In this document: in pieces, positions 44,400-56,441 of the stretch
Layout: each line of letters starts with the position of its first letter
Position numbering within the stretch: position 1 is the first letter of the stretch
Assembly (NCBI GenBank): GCA_035578905.1
Contig: JAQJVL010000151.1
Coordinates: 829,001 to 893,000 of the forward strand
Origin: Stictocephala bisonia
Taxonomy: Eukaryota > Arthropoda > Insecta > Hemiptera > Membracidae
Direction: 5' to 3'
DNA length: 64,000 nucleotides
The notes under the pieces: generated by a model
What the model was told of the DNA's origin: nothing
Databases searched by the model: none
The model's input: only the letters and a program-made list of their open reading frames with translations
Program-made: the position numbers and the translations under genes

Positions 44400-46500
44400 G
44401 TAAGTATTAACTGTCGCTCTTGCACCGTACCACAGAGTCCAATCGTCTCGAATAGCCGCCTTATTCGTTGTTTGTTTTAGTTTGTGTGTCTGTGTTTCTT
44501 TTCGTTGTTCCTTTTGCCTGTTAGTGTTTGTTCTGTTTTGTTAGCCATCATTAGACTGCTGCCTGTCGTCGTCTGTAATGGTTGGCTGAGTCTTTTAGGT
44601 AAGTGTTCGTAATTTTGCTTTTATTCACAGTTACGGCCAGAATATAGTTTATTTGTTGTTAATTACTGTTCTGTTTTTTGTTCAATTTCAGTTTATAGTG
44701 CTGTTGCCCGTTTAAATTATTTCATTTTGTTCTGTAGATAGGTGAGGCAGTCATATGGCTGCCGATGTAATATGTATGCCGATTTAAAGCTTATTTGTAA
44801 TGTTAATATCATTTCAAATTTTTTTTTTTATGTTTGTTTCTGTCCAATATTTATAAATTTTGTAATATAAGAGTTCTGTTTCGTATGCTACCCATACTTG
44901 TCACTAAAGACAGACTTGCCTAGCCTATATTTAAGTTTTGTTCGTAGTTCACTGTGAACGTTATTTAATTTGTTTTCATTCTTTGTCTTCTGGTTTGTTA
45001 TTTTATTTTGTTTTTTTTAGTAATGTTCAAATTCTGATAAACTTATAATATTCTTTTAGATGTATCATATTGTAGGCCTAGCATATCTTTCAGGCTGTTT
45101 GCTGTATTTGATTTTGTAGTGCCTTGGGCATATTGTTTTTGATTTATTAAATAATTATTAATTTTGTAGAAAGAATAACATTTATATACTTAATTTTCTA
45201 TTCTATCCCAAAACCCTTCTGGGTAAATATGCAGTTTATACCGTCCGTCTAAGTTTCAGTATTTAATTATTTTATTAATGTTATTTTTTTTAATGGTAGC
45301 AATTTCTTTTAGCTCCATCTTTTTAAATTATTGTTTACCTCTTGACTTTTTAATTATAATTTTGTTTGTTCTTTTTCCTCTTTTGGGTAGGTATTTTTGT
45401 TAACTGTTGTAGGGTCGTTCCAGCGTTTGCCTTCAGGGTCCAGGAGGGGAGATGGATCGTCACCTGCAATGCCCTCCTCCATGATGTCGCCTGGGGACGT
45501 AGCTGAGTACCTACGGTGTGGGCCGACTACTTGGCCTTCTTTTCGGTCCAGAGGGAGCTGCCACCTTTTTCCTCCCTTCCTCGCTGTTTGGTCTCCGTTT
45601 CCCTAGGCAGAAGAATCCAGCACGCAGGTGACTTCAACCCATGTTTTCTCTTCCTCCCGGGGCATCAAATATTATAGTTGGTGTATACAATAAATAAAGA
45701 AGAGACTCAAAGTTAAGAAGAATTGTCACAGGTTTGTGTGAGTGACTAAGCCGTGGAGGGGGGAATGTTTTGGGGGACTTTGGGACTTTCTTAGTGTATA
45801 ATTTGTCTTTTAATAGATTTTATTTTAATTTGTTTACTTTTATATTGTTTTGGGGAGTTTTAGGGTTCTATTGTTAACGGAGTTCACAGGGGCTTGTAAT
45901 TAATTCAGTCTAAATTAGGAACCACCTTGCCCGGTGAAATTATTACCTTGAACCAGTTGTTTTAATTTTTGTTTTATTTTCTAAATTGGCCTAACATCGG
46001 AATTACCTTTTGCGTTCCCAAGGCCCCGTAGTTTATGCTATTTTAAAATTATTTTCTTTATTACATGTGCTATTTATATGTGTAGTATTCAATTATTTTT
46101 AGGTTGTTGTATGTGTTATTGTTTCAAGATGTCTATTGTGTTTATTTATTCTTGTTATTTGTTAAATATTTGTATTATTGTTATCTTTATTGAACATGTA
46201 TTTATCACATTTGGCTTCAGGCCTACTGCAATGTTATGAACCCTAAAATGGGACAATAAGCTAATTTTCATAAGTGGGTTTAATTCTTTCATTTAAAAAT
46301 ATTTTCTCTTGATTTAAGTGTAAATTTTTTAAATATTTTTTTAAAATAAAACTGCATTTTAAACGTAACTTGTGTTTTTGGTCTGTGTCCTCCTGAGTCC
46401 GGTGCCATCGCATCCACCTTTGGTGGGCCTGGCTATTAAACAATAGCCAGGGGCTATTAAACAAACGTACGAGGGTGGGTAGCACTCTATCTAAAGTGAG
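44400..46500 (+). mobile_element. Possible LTR-retroelement remnant (3' part)
   Basis: A GC-richer stretch at 45400-45680 is followed by AATAAATAAAG and then GTGGAGGGGGGAATG (about 45754-45768), which looks like a polypurine tract directly followed by the TG of a 3' LTR. A strong splice-donor-like string TTTTAGGTAAGTG lies at about 44594. There is no recognisable gag, pol or matching 5' LTR, and the end of the proposed LTR is not defined. The alternative is the 3' end of a host transcript. The 69-codon frame at 45397-45606 has no known motif. Confidence 0.25.
46429..46455. repeat. 10-bp hairpin with overlapping direct repeat
   Basis: CCTGGCTATT, loop AAAC, AATAGCCAGG is a perfect inverted repeat, followed by a second GGCTATTAAACAA. 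It could be a foldback duplication at an element end. Confidence 0.6.
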
Positions 46501-46509
46501 CTTATCAAA

Positions 46510-47310
46510 AGAAAACCTAATGAAAGAGTGTTGTTAACGAAGACATATTGCTCTATAGTTTTAACCTTTGTTCAATTTTTTGTTTGTTTGTGTAAATTTT
46601 TATAACCCGTAGCCTTTAGTGTGGATCAGAATAGTCTACAAAAAATACCATTTAAATAATAGCTAACAGAAATAATCACATAATATGTTATGTGAAGTTT
46701 ACATTACTGAACTAAATAAATTTATTCGTCAAATAAATTTAATATTATTTCATACAAATATATTAAAAATGTATAAAAAATGTACACTTAATTAGTATAG
46801 TGATATTGCTTTTATAGTTACAACAGTGTAAATATTGTATAGTAAAATGTGAAATAAAAAGTAGTGAATGGTGCCTTTGAAACATTAATTAATGTAATTG
46901 TTTAAGACTGTACGTATAGAAGATAGAGTACTAAACTGCGACTAAATAAAAGAAAGGTTACTATACATACATTTAAAGTAATTAAAAAATGTAATGTATA
47001 CAGTTTGATGTAGCTAATATATAAGAGGGCTGTAAACTGTTAAGAGCTAGTAGAGAAATTCTATCAATCTGTGGAATTCAGCTGATCTCCCGAGCCTTTT
47101 AGGGAATTTCGGGGTAATTTTGCAGGCAATAATCCGTTCCATGAAGCATAATATTGATTTTTGCTCATAATCTATTGTATATGACTTGTAATACGCTATT
47201 CATTGTAAGATTATATGAATACGTTTCACTGTTCATGACATGTTTTAAAATATAAAAACTATTTTAAAACACAGAAATTCTAATACAACTTTAAGTTGGC
47301 ATTAATGGAA
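46510..47310. other. AT-rich DNA, no gene recognised
   Basis: No motif or array found. Confidence 0.4.
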
Positions 47311-47315
47311 ATGCT

Positions 47316-47362
47316 GTGTTGGAGACGAAGTGTTGTGGAGATTGTAGGCGATCGGTTCTGTA
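47316..47362 (+). mobile_element. Dispersed repeat family A, short fragment in opposite orientation
   Basis: GGAGACGAAGTGTTGTGG and AGATTGTAGGCGATCGGTTC match the complement of 50170-50215 (GGGACAAAGTGTTTGGG, AGATTGTAGGCGATAGGTTC). Confidence 0.5.
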
Positions 47363-47489
47363 GTGTGTATATAGCGTATGGTTTCATGTCACCTACCATT
47401 TATTAATTTAAAATTATATAAAATCTGTGTTGTATACTTGGAAAAAACTCCAAAAGTTATTAGATATTAATGAAAATAAAATATCAAGT

Positions 47490-48410
47490 GACCTCCTACA
47501 CAGAGCAAAATCCAATCGATTCAAGCCCTGCCTTACTGTTTCTATTTATGCTAGCTAATCCCTCCGTAAAACAGCACAGCGGACACTCTGTCATTATGTG
47601 ATCTATTCTTTTGATACATTCCCATAATCACATGCCTGATTAAGTGTCAATCCCCATTTGTATTTCCATAGTTACATCTACACATGCCAGTTCAGAACCG
47701 ATTCAACAGTGTCCATTCCCTACGAGGGAGGTTCATCCCACCTACAGGTATTGATGGGTCATTATAAGGAGCTTATTTCGTTCATCAAAATAGTTCCACT
47801 CTATTGATTACAGGGCGAGAGATTTGATCTGCTCAATTGAAAAGCAGTACGTAGATGTGGATTTCGAGATTTTAAGTGACCGTTCTGACGTGGTGAAATC
47901 CTGTATAATGGGGAGGTGCGGGGCATTCAAAATCTTTTATAATTATTTTAAGTATTGTCTCCTGGCATCTTTTCTCTGGAGGAGCTATACGAGTACTTCT
48001 CAGGACCGGAAGCCAAGGAGGTGAAGTTGACATGAGAGTGACACTGGTAGTTCTTATGGCTCTATTAAGTTGGACATCAATCGCTTTAGTATGTGCGCTG
48101 TTTCACCATACGGGAGTACTGTTTTCAGCAGCTGAATATAACAGTGACAAAGCAGTAGTACGCAGAACATGTGCGTTGGCTCCCAAAGTTATTCCAGCAA
48201 TATGATGTAGTACATTTTCCCCCGGTTTTAATTTTAGCTGCTTTATTTTGAAGACGGCTTTTAAACGACAGTGATCGATCTAACGCTAATACCGGGTTCT
48301 GTGGATGATCATTGCAGTGGAGTTTTACACAATTTAGAAACCTATTTAATTTTCGATTAGCTAGTCGGTTACTTAGGTGGAAGCAGGCCACTTCAGTTTT
48401 TGATCAGGAT
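47490..48410 (-). pseudogene. Jockey-type LINE ORF2 fragment
   Basis: Reading the minus strand: KTEVACFHLSNRLANRKLN (about 48400-48345), LALDRSLSFKSRLQNKAAK, KCTTSYCWNNFGSQ (normally LAGTTWGA), then a poorly readable stretch, then GMNLPRREWTLLNRF (about 47740-47700), CRCNYG and, in another frame, LNQACDYG and IDHIMTECPLCCF. These are consecutive parts of the C-terminal half of a widespread insect jockey-type LINE: FHLNNR.ANR.LN, LDR.L.F..HL, NLPRR.W..LNR, CDCG, H....CPL. Stops and frameshifts make it dead. The fragment at 4860-5600 belongs to the same or a closely related family. Confidence 0.8.
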
Positions 48411-48429
48411 TTAGCTTTCAGGTTCTAAA

Positions 48430-49260
48430 ATATTCTTTGAGAGCTGCAAGGCCATTATTTTGTGAGTGTTTCTTCAGTAGGTGTGGACTGTGAATTCCTT
48501 GTGCTGGTAAGCTAAAGTAGGCCTAATATCATCTACATTTATACAATGTATAGACTTTGTGATTGGGATGTTAGTGGTATACAGGTTGAAAAAATGGAGC
48601 AAAAGACCCCTGTGGCATACCATGCATACCATCCTTCGGCTGTGTTTTCTTCACGACCGAGATAAACTTTTATTAGCATGGCAATAAGTATCGACTCCAG
48701 AAGTCGCAAAAAAAGGGACAGGGAAGGAGGCTGTAGAACATTAACTACAAACATTTGCTATATACTTTTTCATAAGACCCTATAAGATCAACAAAAGCTG
48801 CAGATGTTTTTAACGTCTTTTCAACCCATTTTTGATTAATTATGTCAGAGCTAGGATCTAGTATTATAAGGAATGGAGTAAAACAAAATAAAAAGATTTA
48901 AAACTACTATTATCAGGTCCATTTCTAACATTTCTTCACAATTTTTCTAATCTGAGATAAATTTTTTTTAAACATGCAACAGAACACAATTCAGGTTGGT
49001 CAGAGTATTTTTAGAACATAAATACAGTATTTTTAACGTTACCTTCTTTGCAATACATTCTACGTCTTTTTTACTTTATTCGTAATTTTTTGAAAAAACA
49101 AATTAAAATCAGTAATATAAACTCCAAAAATTACCGTAACCGGAAATTGAAAACCACGCCCTACTCGCAGAATACCGCAGAAGTGCGGGACTTACTAGCA
49201 AGCGAACATGGCAAAGGCTGGGCGGTGACTGATTTAATAATGTGAGCGAGGCACTGAGGC
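48430..49260. other. AT-rich DNA, turning GC-rich after 49130
   Basis: No recognisable protein or RNA was seen. From about 49130 composition rises sharply into the 43-bp repeat that follows, perhaps as one GC-rich element. Confidence 0.35.
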
Positions 49261-49266
49261 AGTATG

Positions 49267-49425
49267 GCCGATTAGACTGCCATCATCCACCAATAGGGAC
49301 AATCGCTAGGCCGACTAGACGGCCATCAGCCACCACAGGTGACAACCGCTAGGCCGACTAGACAGCCAAGCAGCCACTGGCGGTCGGACCGTGTGGCCGA
49401 CTACGGCCACGTAGCACTGAATGTG
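49267..49425. repeat. GC-rich 43-bp tandem repeat, about 3.5 copies
   Basis: GCCGAYTAGAC begins units at 49267, 49310 and 49353, and GCCGACTACGG at 49396 (period 43). Units contain CATCAGCCACCA and ACAACCGCTAG. The block is far richer in GC than its surroundings. Confidence 0.85.
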
Positions 49426-49844
49426 TTTTAAAATCGATTAATGCACTGCATCTGGCACAAAATGAAAAAAAATACTTGTCATTTTACTTTAAGATTAAGA
49501 TAAATTAAACCATTCCAAAGAGACAACAGTACAAGTGAGTGCCATAGTTTTGGAAATTAACTACATAATTGTCTATCCAGAACTAAAGTGTTACTTTTTA
49601 TTGTAATATCTGGTAATCTTTAACATTATAAATTCAGTAAGGGTAATAAATGGTAAAATTATAAATTTAAATAAAAATACTAACAAATAAACTGAAATTA
49701 TAAAATTTTAAATGTAAAATAATAGGGCATGGATATTAAGTTTTAATGCTATAACTCATCTTCAAAAGCTTTTATAACTTTATTTTTTATAGTTTTTAGT
49801 TTTATTGTTAGTGTGTTTGTTAATTCATTATTATTCATCTCTAA

Positions 49845-50265
49845 GACGCCGATCGTAGAGATATGGGCGAATATGAGGCGTGAATGAGTGTAGTCATTGT
49901 TACTATCTTAGTTCAACTTAGTTCAGAAAGGACTATTTATTAATAGCCCAATAGCCAGGGCAACTATGGGACCTACAGTTTTACGTGGAATCCGAACCAC
50001 GCAGTGTTGGTCTGATTTTCAGTTAACTGACAAGTTTGACACTTAGTTCTCTTCCCCACACAACACCCGAACCTTGACTACCATTCAACACGGACACTCC
50101 AGACTTCTCTAGTAGGGTAGTGTCTATACTGATGACAATCACTGAGCGGACGCCGTGTTGGTATTAAGAGAACCGAGCATAGAACCTATCGCCTACAATC
50201 TCCCAAACACTTTGTCCCCAAGTAGCTGAATTACAGCACTGCGCCACTAGTGCCGATAAATGATA
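49845..50265 (-). mobile_element. Dispersed repeat family A, longest copy
   Basis: It shares AAGACGCCGATCGTAGAG, GTGTAGTCATTGTTACTA, AATAGCCCAATAGCC, GGGACCTACAG, TTTTACGTGGAATCCGAACC and GAGCGGACGCCGTG with 1426-1770, and extends further to GCGCCACTAGTGCCG. On the complement the extension reads CGGCACTAGTGGCGCAGTGC (tRNA-A-box-like), and a B-box-like GGTTCGGATTCC lies about 240 bp downstream. That spacing is too long for a normal type-2 promoter, so tRNA ancestry is only a possibility. Confidence 0.7.
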
Positions 50266-50274
50266 AATAAAAAT

Positions 50275-50950
50275 TACACGAACTTCATTTTTTATTTAAA
50301 TATGACAATAGTTAAAATTAAATAAATATAAATCAAAGATATTGTTAGTAAATCCTTATGGTATGACAAAGGTAAACGTTATTTACGTAAATCGATCCCC
50401 ATTTTGTACTTGTAATACATTTTTATAGTGTGACTTATGCTTGTTTTGTACTTAAAATTCGCTAAGCTGTCAATCCGCTTACACAATATTCTTTTTCGAA
50501 ACGATTGGCCGGGAGATTAAACCCAAATCATTCCCCTCCACCTGTCTAGTATCTATTGTCACAGCAAAAAAATAAATCCAAGCATAAAGTGATTTGAAAA
50601 ATAAGTGTATACCACAATTTCAGGTGGATTCGTCCAAACAGTACAATACCATCGTAATAGCCTCAAAATGTCAGATAGCTTCCCTCTTACTAAAGTATAT
50701 GCAACATTTCAAATTAAAATGGTGATTCATATTTTTAAATTTTGGTTCTATTTTTAGATTTTTTACATTTAGACACTTGTTAGTAGGAGTACAATACTTA
50801 CTATGGATATTTACTTAGTTACCCTCAATAAAATTATATATTTATACGTGTGCTGTCCTCCTTTGGTATCAGCAATCGTATATTCCTATTCTAATTAGGC
50901 AGGTTTATGTTTTATAGAGTGTACCCTACTTAGTGAAGAGATGTCTAGAT
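50275..50950. other. AT-rich DNA, no gene recognised
   Basis: Nothing supportable found. Confidence 0.4.
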
Positions 50951-50953
50951 TTT

Positions 50954-51377
50954 ATGGGGCATTACACGTGAGTCCTTTCTCGTGAGCATGTCCACACAGC
51001 ATGCTTACGAGTAAGTCTTCCCTTGAAACAGCATGCTGACGTACTGATGTAGACATGTTCGTCATCATCAGATCGGTTTGCTATCTCAGACTTCGTGATT
51101 TGAACCTTGGAAATTGTCCTCCGTAGTCCGAAGCCTAGTCACTGAGCCACCACGCCGGCAACTTTGTTATAAAGGGGTGCATATTGTTTAAGAAGGGTGA
51201 AAAGTAAGGCATAGTTTGCCAAGAACTAAGACAATTAACTTATAAGACAGAATTTCGACTGTCTCGCATTCTCTCCTTATTATTTATCAGAAAGCCCACG
51301 AGTTTGTCTCGCGTGTAATATGTCCATCAACAAGTCCACAAGCTTGCCTACGAGCATGTCCTTGCGTGTAATACACC
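50954..51377. mobile_element. MITE-like element with inverted ends, apparently carrying a SINE
   Basis: The left end TGGGGCATTACACGTGAG and the right end (complement TGGTGTATTACACGCAAGG) form terminal inverted repeats. Subterminal copies of ATTACACG and CTCGTGAGC / CTCGTGGGC / CTCGTAGGC recur in both orientations (50960-51010 and 51290-51375), as in foldback or hAT-type MITEs. A SINE head interrupts the middle (51096-51160). Without it the element would be about 330-350 bp. No ORF is present. Confidence 0.68.
51096..51160 (-). mobile_element. SINE head (tRNA-derived), nested
   Basis: The complement begins GCCGGCGTGGTGGCTCAGTG, continues AGGCTTCGGACTACGGAGG and ends with a B-box-like GGTTCAAATC. 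It is clearly the same head as at 28505-28573. The non-tRNA body cannot be recognised beyond it. Confidence 0.75.
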
Positions 51378-51379
51378 AT

Positions 51380-54300
51380 TTAGTAATGCCATGCACATGA
51401 AAATTACATATAATTATCAGTAAAAAGTGTCAATTTGATAACCTTTGGAGAATGTTACAAGTTTGGTATAAATCGAACACTAACTATCTTTTTTAGACAA
51501 CATATATGATTTACATTTAAGTTTGGAAGACTTTTTATAATCAATTTCATATAAAGCTTTAATGATTACTATTTATTGACTTTTAATTTCTGACAGTGTA
51601 AAATACCATCAACCGTTAAGTTGTTATATTTGCCTTTAGATTTTCCTAGAAAAAATATTATAAGGACTCTGTGAACCAGTTTTGTATTAAATACTAAACA
51701 TTTATTAGAAGTAAATCGATTTGCTCCATCATAAACTGAACGACCTCTATATTAAAGCACCTCTCCATAAAGTGATGGTGAACACCCTATAAATCAGCAG
51801 TAAGGGTGGTAAAATATCTACTGCTGAATAACCCTGATTTATACCTATCGTGTATGGGGTTGTGCCTGCCGTGGGGAGCAGTTCCAGGAATGAGGAATGA
51901 CCTTAATGCCAAAGGAGAAAGCTGTTTAATATACTTACTGGTACTATCACTGGTACGAAATACAAAATATTCTGTTTTCTTCACCAAAAACAACAATTAA
52001 ATAATAAAAATATAAATAAAGATACATTTAAAAAAAATCAGTATAAAAGTAAAAAAATTTTGTTATGAGTGTTTAACACAGAGATAAAAATGAAAGTATT
52101 GATTATAAAAGATAATTCTTATTAAGTATAGGCATACCGTACGTAAATATGACTACCTAAGTTGACTTGCGTCACATAACAAAACATTTTTTTTTTTTTT
52201 GCTAAATTGGAAGTAAAACTACAGCAGCATTACATATAAGAGATTTGATAACAGAGTTATTTACTTTTTATTAACTCCCGCACCACTCGTTATGAATTGA
52301 TAATTTCACAGAACTTAAGATTTTGAAAATCATACTTAAAAATTTGTTTAATTATTATATTTTTTAATTGAATGATTTTTACGTACTTAAGAGGATTTTA
52401 TATTAGTTCATTATTAATATTTTTATGCATTGCCTTTTTTTAGAATCAGAAATTTATATGCAAAATATCTCATAAAATTATAATAAAAATGAATTATAAT
52501 TAATACTTTATTCATATATTTGTTGTTTTATTAAATTTATATTTGCATAATTTACTCATTCCATTTTTTCCAAGTACCAATTTAAAGAAATTACTTTCTA
52601 TAAAAGAATAGCTTCCTGTGGAGGGAAATCGCAATGCCTATAAATATTCTCCCGTGATGTTTATGGAAACTACTTCATAAAAATTACCATTGAAATGGAA
52701 ATAAGGTATCTACTGCTTCAGTTACAATGGGATGGTATATATCACAGTCCACTCGTGAAACTAGATCATCCAGTACTCTCCTGACATCAAAGTATATTAG
52801 TATAGTATTAGTATATATTAGTATAATTCAGCTTATTTTATCATCATATTTACCAATTTCTTTACATAATATCCTACACAATCATAGTATATTAAGAATA
52901 ATTCACACAATTTATTGTAAAAAGTGTGTTATTAATTTATATATTTTGTTCTTTGTTTATTCATATAATACCACGTTATTTACATATAGATGTAAGCATA
53001 CAGACTTAAATTAATTGTTTTGGACTCAGTTAAGATCAACAGATAACAAATAAAAATACTTTAAAATCCCATTTATTGCTCAGTGACGTATTCATAGAGT
53101 GGTCCAATGTAAGAGGATATGAAACCATGAAATATTCAGGTATTTGTCTACATTTCATTGCATAATCTTAGTTTAAAGAAAATATGGAAGCCAAAAATAA
53201 TCTAAAAGATTAAATATTAAGACAATAGTTTTTTTGCAGGAATGATCCCTATGAAAACTACTAACTCTGATAAAATACTTTAAATTAGTCGCTGTCGTCA
53301 TGACTTATCAGTCAAATCAATGTTAATTATTATAAATAAACACAAAATGAACATATTAAAAAAGATATGTTATTTTAATTTACTCAAATTTGTATTTTCA
53401 TTAAACGTCAATTAAACATTTATAAAATATATTCCTGCTTAATTAGTTGTATATCATTAAATCAAACCAATTGTAACAAATTTAATAATAACAACAATAT
53501 TAATCGAGTTAATATATGAGTTAATATTCCGGAATTTAATTTAGACTGTCTCAGTTAGTTTGAAAATAAATCTTCTCGAGTAGCGAGTCTTTCTTAATAG
53601 AAGGACATTTTTCTTAAACTGTTAATCAATTAACCGCAAATCGAAAGCGTTTTTGATGTAATACAAAGTGGCTGTGAAATAATAATGTGTTTTGCAAGCT
53701 TTAAATTTCATATCACCCTTATTTGAAATATTATTTATTGATAAAGTAAAGAAAATTCGTTATTCAGAGTTAGTACCATGACACTACAATAATGGGAATT
53801 TTAATTTTTAATAGCTACCGAATTCAAAACAAAATTAATTTTTACCAAACGAATATTAGACAAAGAACAAATTCTTGGAGAAAATACAGAAACCAGCCCT
53901 TAAAGTAACGAGATTCATCAAATAAACATTAAGGTAGGAGGGGGGTTGAGGACCTGGAAAATGTTATTGTAGGGTTCATCGTACTTCCTCTCGAACAGGG
54001 AAGGGGGAGTGGCAACAATACCAGGCCAACATCTAGGGTTACAAGGGTGGTATGAACAAGTCTTTGTTGTGTTTAAAATATTGTAATAAAAGTGGTTATT
54101 AATTAAACGTGCTATTGCTGACTATGGAAGGTGACTGTAGAGAATTTACAATATGTTTATGTAATTAGAAGCCTGTAAACTATTTCAAACATACTATCTT
54201 ATTCCATCTTTAGATGAAAATGAAAAAAAAAAAAAACAGCAAAACAAAGGAAATTATGATTATGTAAGTTATAGAAAACTAACAAACATCTTAAATTCTA

Positions 54301-55310
54301 TACAAAAGGAAAAAAATTATGTTAATCCCTTCTAAATTTGTTTGGACATTTATAAATATATTAAATAACATCCAAATTAGATGATTTGGTGATATGATAA
54401 ATACAAATTTAAAAAATACAGAAAATGTTAATTACAAGTTAATTTGTTTAGACTCTATGTTTATAACTTTTTCATGTGCCTTAAGATCACTTTGAACAGT
54501 CAAATTATACCTTTCACTGATAAGAACCTTATTAAGCGTAAAAGTTAAGATTGTATTATCTATATTTAGGATTTATTTATTAAAGGAATACAATTTTATC
54601 GGGGAATTTAATTTAATGATTCTAATGAAATAACTTTTTATGTAGAATGAACGTTGTTTAACATACTTTCATATTTATTACCTAAACTGTTAAGGAGAAT
54701 ATAGTTAAAAATAAATTTAAATACATAAACATCAGAGGGGTGGATTTATGGGTACGCAAAGAAACAGTTGTTTAAAATGTATGCATGGAGGAGGATGTAT
54801 GTATTATTCATATTTGACTTTGTCTTGGTTCTCCGTGAGCGTTGTCATGACATAAAGATCAGGAAGACATAAAATAAATAACATGTTGAATATTTATAAG
54901 ACTCTATAAGTTTATATAAAGATAATGGAAAACAGTTTTATTATCAATAACCAAATTATCATTCTTATCTGTTTCCCTTTGGTGACTATCGTTATAAATA
55001 TAATCTAATGGACCCTTAAATAAGGTAAATGTACTATTACTTATTGAAGGTTTACCCCTTGTGCTATCGTGATTACTAATTTTCATTATGCTCTAACTGA
55101 TCTAAATAAATAAGTTACTCACTAACATTAAAATAAAATAACGGGACAACAAGTAGACTAGTTTAGAAATGTCGTAGTCGCAGGATACCGTACAAGAATT
55201 ATCTGTTTCAAAATGGATCCTTTGACACTTAACTAATTTATAATATATTTTAATCTTTAAAATAATCAGATTATTTTTTAATCAAAGCCCTTACCACAAT
55301 TTTCAAAAGG
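51380..55310. other. AT-rich DNA without recognised genes
   Basis: No supported gene. At 51787-52000 both strands are open for 60-70 codons and the minus frame reads SPLALRSFLIPGTAPHGRHN; this is unidentified and could be a transposon relic. A GC-richer segment at 53930-54060 has no visible structure. Short TATTAG repeats occur near 52795-52825. Confidence 0.4.
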
Positions 55311-55311
55311 G

Positions 55312-55370
55312 TAAATACACGTAGAATGGTATTACCCACCCACCCATTTACGTAAGGTAGTATTGATTTG
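55312..55370 (+). repeat. Solitary monomer related to the 36-bp minisatellite
   Basis: CACGTAGAATGGTATTACCC, ACCCACCCATTTACG and TAAGGTAGTATTGA resemble one to one and a half units of the array at 2880-3892. Confidence 0.5.
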
Positions 55371-55496
55371 AGAGAAAATTACAATTTTTATTTAATATTT
55401 TCCTTTTAGTTTCAAGTTATACTTTTAGGATACAGTAGTGAAAATATGTAAATTTATAGTTATTCTTGGCGTAATTTATTATCTTATAATTGTTTA

Positions 55497-55565
55497 GAGC
55501 TTCTTCGTAGTTTAGTGGTTAACGCTTCTGATTTCAATGAAAGTGAAAATCAGAGTTAAAAATTC
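55497..55565 (+). mobile_element. Decayed tRNA-like sequence
   Basis: TAGTTTAGTGGTTAACGC looks like a tRNA D-arm/A box, but the B box is degraded (AGTTAAAAATTCC) and the arms do not pair well. It is probably a relic of a tRNA-derived SINE or a tRNA pseudogene. Confidence 0.3.
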
Positions 55566-55730
55566 CATTGGTTTTGAAATAGAAAAAATAATGTAGTACC
55601 ATGTGTAAAATATCCAATGCAAAAAGGACAATTATAACTGTTAGAAGGTGTAAAGTTTATAAATACGAGCTCTGTTACGTGTCTCGTAGCGAGTGTGTAC
55701 TACTAAGGTGTGTACATACTAGAGTCGAAC

Positions 55731-55783
55731 TTGCCACATGAAACCTAGCTGGAACTACAGGTTGTCCTGGTTACATGTGGCAG
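55731..55783. repeat. Inverted repeat, about 14 bp arms
   Basis: TGCCACATGAAACC pairs with GGTTACATGTGGCA across a spacer of about 25 bp; one mismatch. Confidence 0.6.
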
Positions 55784-56254
55784 ATTGGCTGATGGGTTTG
55801 ATCGTTTATACCCCAATTAATTGGTTAGTATATGCTAATAGACAGTAATACTAATGATAAAGTAGGCCTTGTTACTAACCCTCAGTGAAACATTATGGTC
55901 TCTTTTACTTTTATAACTAAGCCTTATTTTTTCTGTTATCGATTCGTGCTTGTAAAATCCGAGATTTAGGTGCTTGTAAAAGCCCTAATTTTTCTTATAG
56001 TTTCCAAGTACGTTTTCTCTAAACATTTAATCTTTGTTTTATCAGTAGCTAGTCAAATCAAATATTTTATTATAGTAAATATGTTACATGCATAAAATCA
56101 AAATGTTACAATCGTCAAATTAATTATGCAACAATTTGCATATAAATAAATTAAATTTAATTATAAATAATTATAAAATGATCAGTATGGGCCTATATTG
56201 AACAAAGAAAATAGTAATGAAATAAAATAAAATATCATGCTTAAAATAAGAATT

Positions 56255-56441
56255 CGCCTACCTGTAGGTCAAATTTCGTCAAGGTTGTATGCATCTACTT
56301 ATAAGACAATTCTTCAGTATAATTTTTAATTTAGTCTCTTCCAAACATTTCATATATCTTGGCAATTTGTTACAGAATATAGCTCCCCTTACATACGGGC
56401 TGTTTACAGTTCGACTGTAATGTCTTGTTAATCTAAAGTAA
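56255..56441 (-). pseudogene. LINE ORF2 C-terminal end, after the minisatellite
   Basis: Directly after the last repeat unit the minus strand continues HDYFRLTRHYSRTVNSPYVR, then GAIFCNKLPRYMKCLEET and LKIILKNCLISRC, ending at a stop near 56276. The 'NTR..dyr..R....spyv.G...yNkLP..ik......K..L...L' pattern is the C-terminus of jockey/CR1-type ORF2. The frame passes from the repeat unit (HNTRQRHD) into this tail without interruption. Confidence 0.82.

Noticed and set aside
45397..45606. 69-codon frame in a GC-rich segment
   Set aside because: No known motif. The segment is more likely part of an LTR-element remnant or a 3' UTR.
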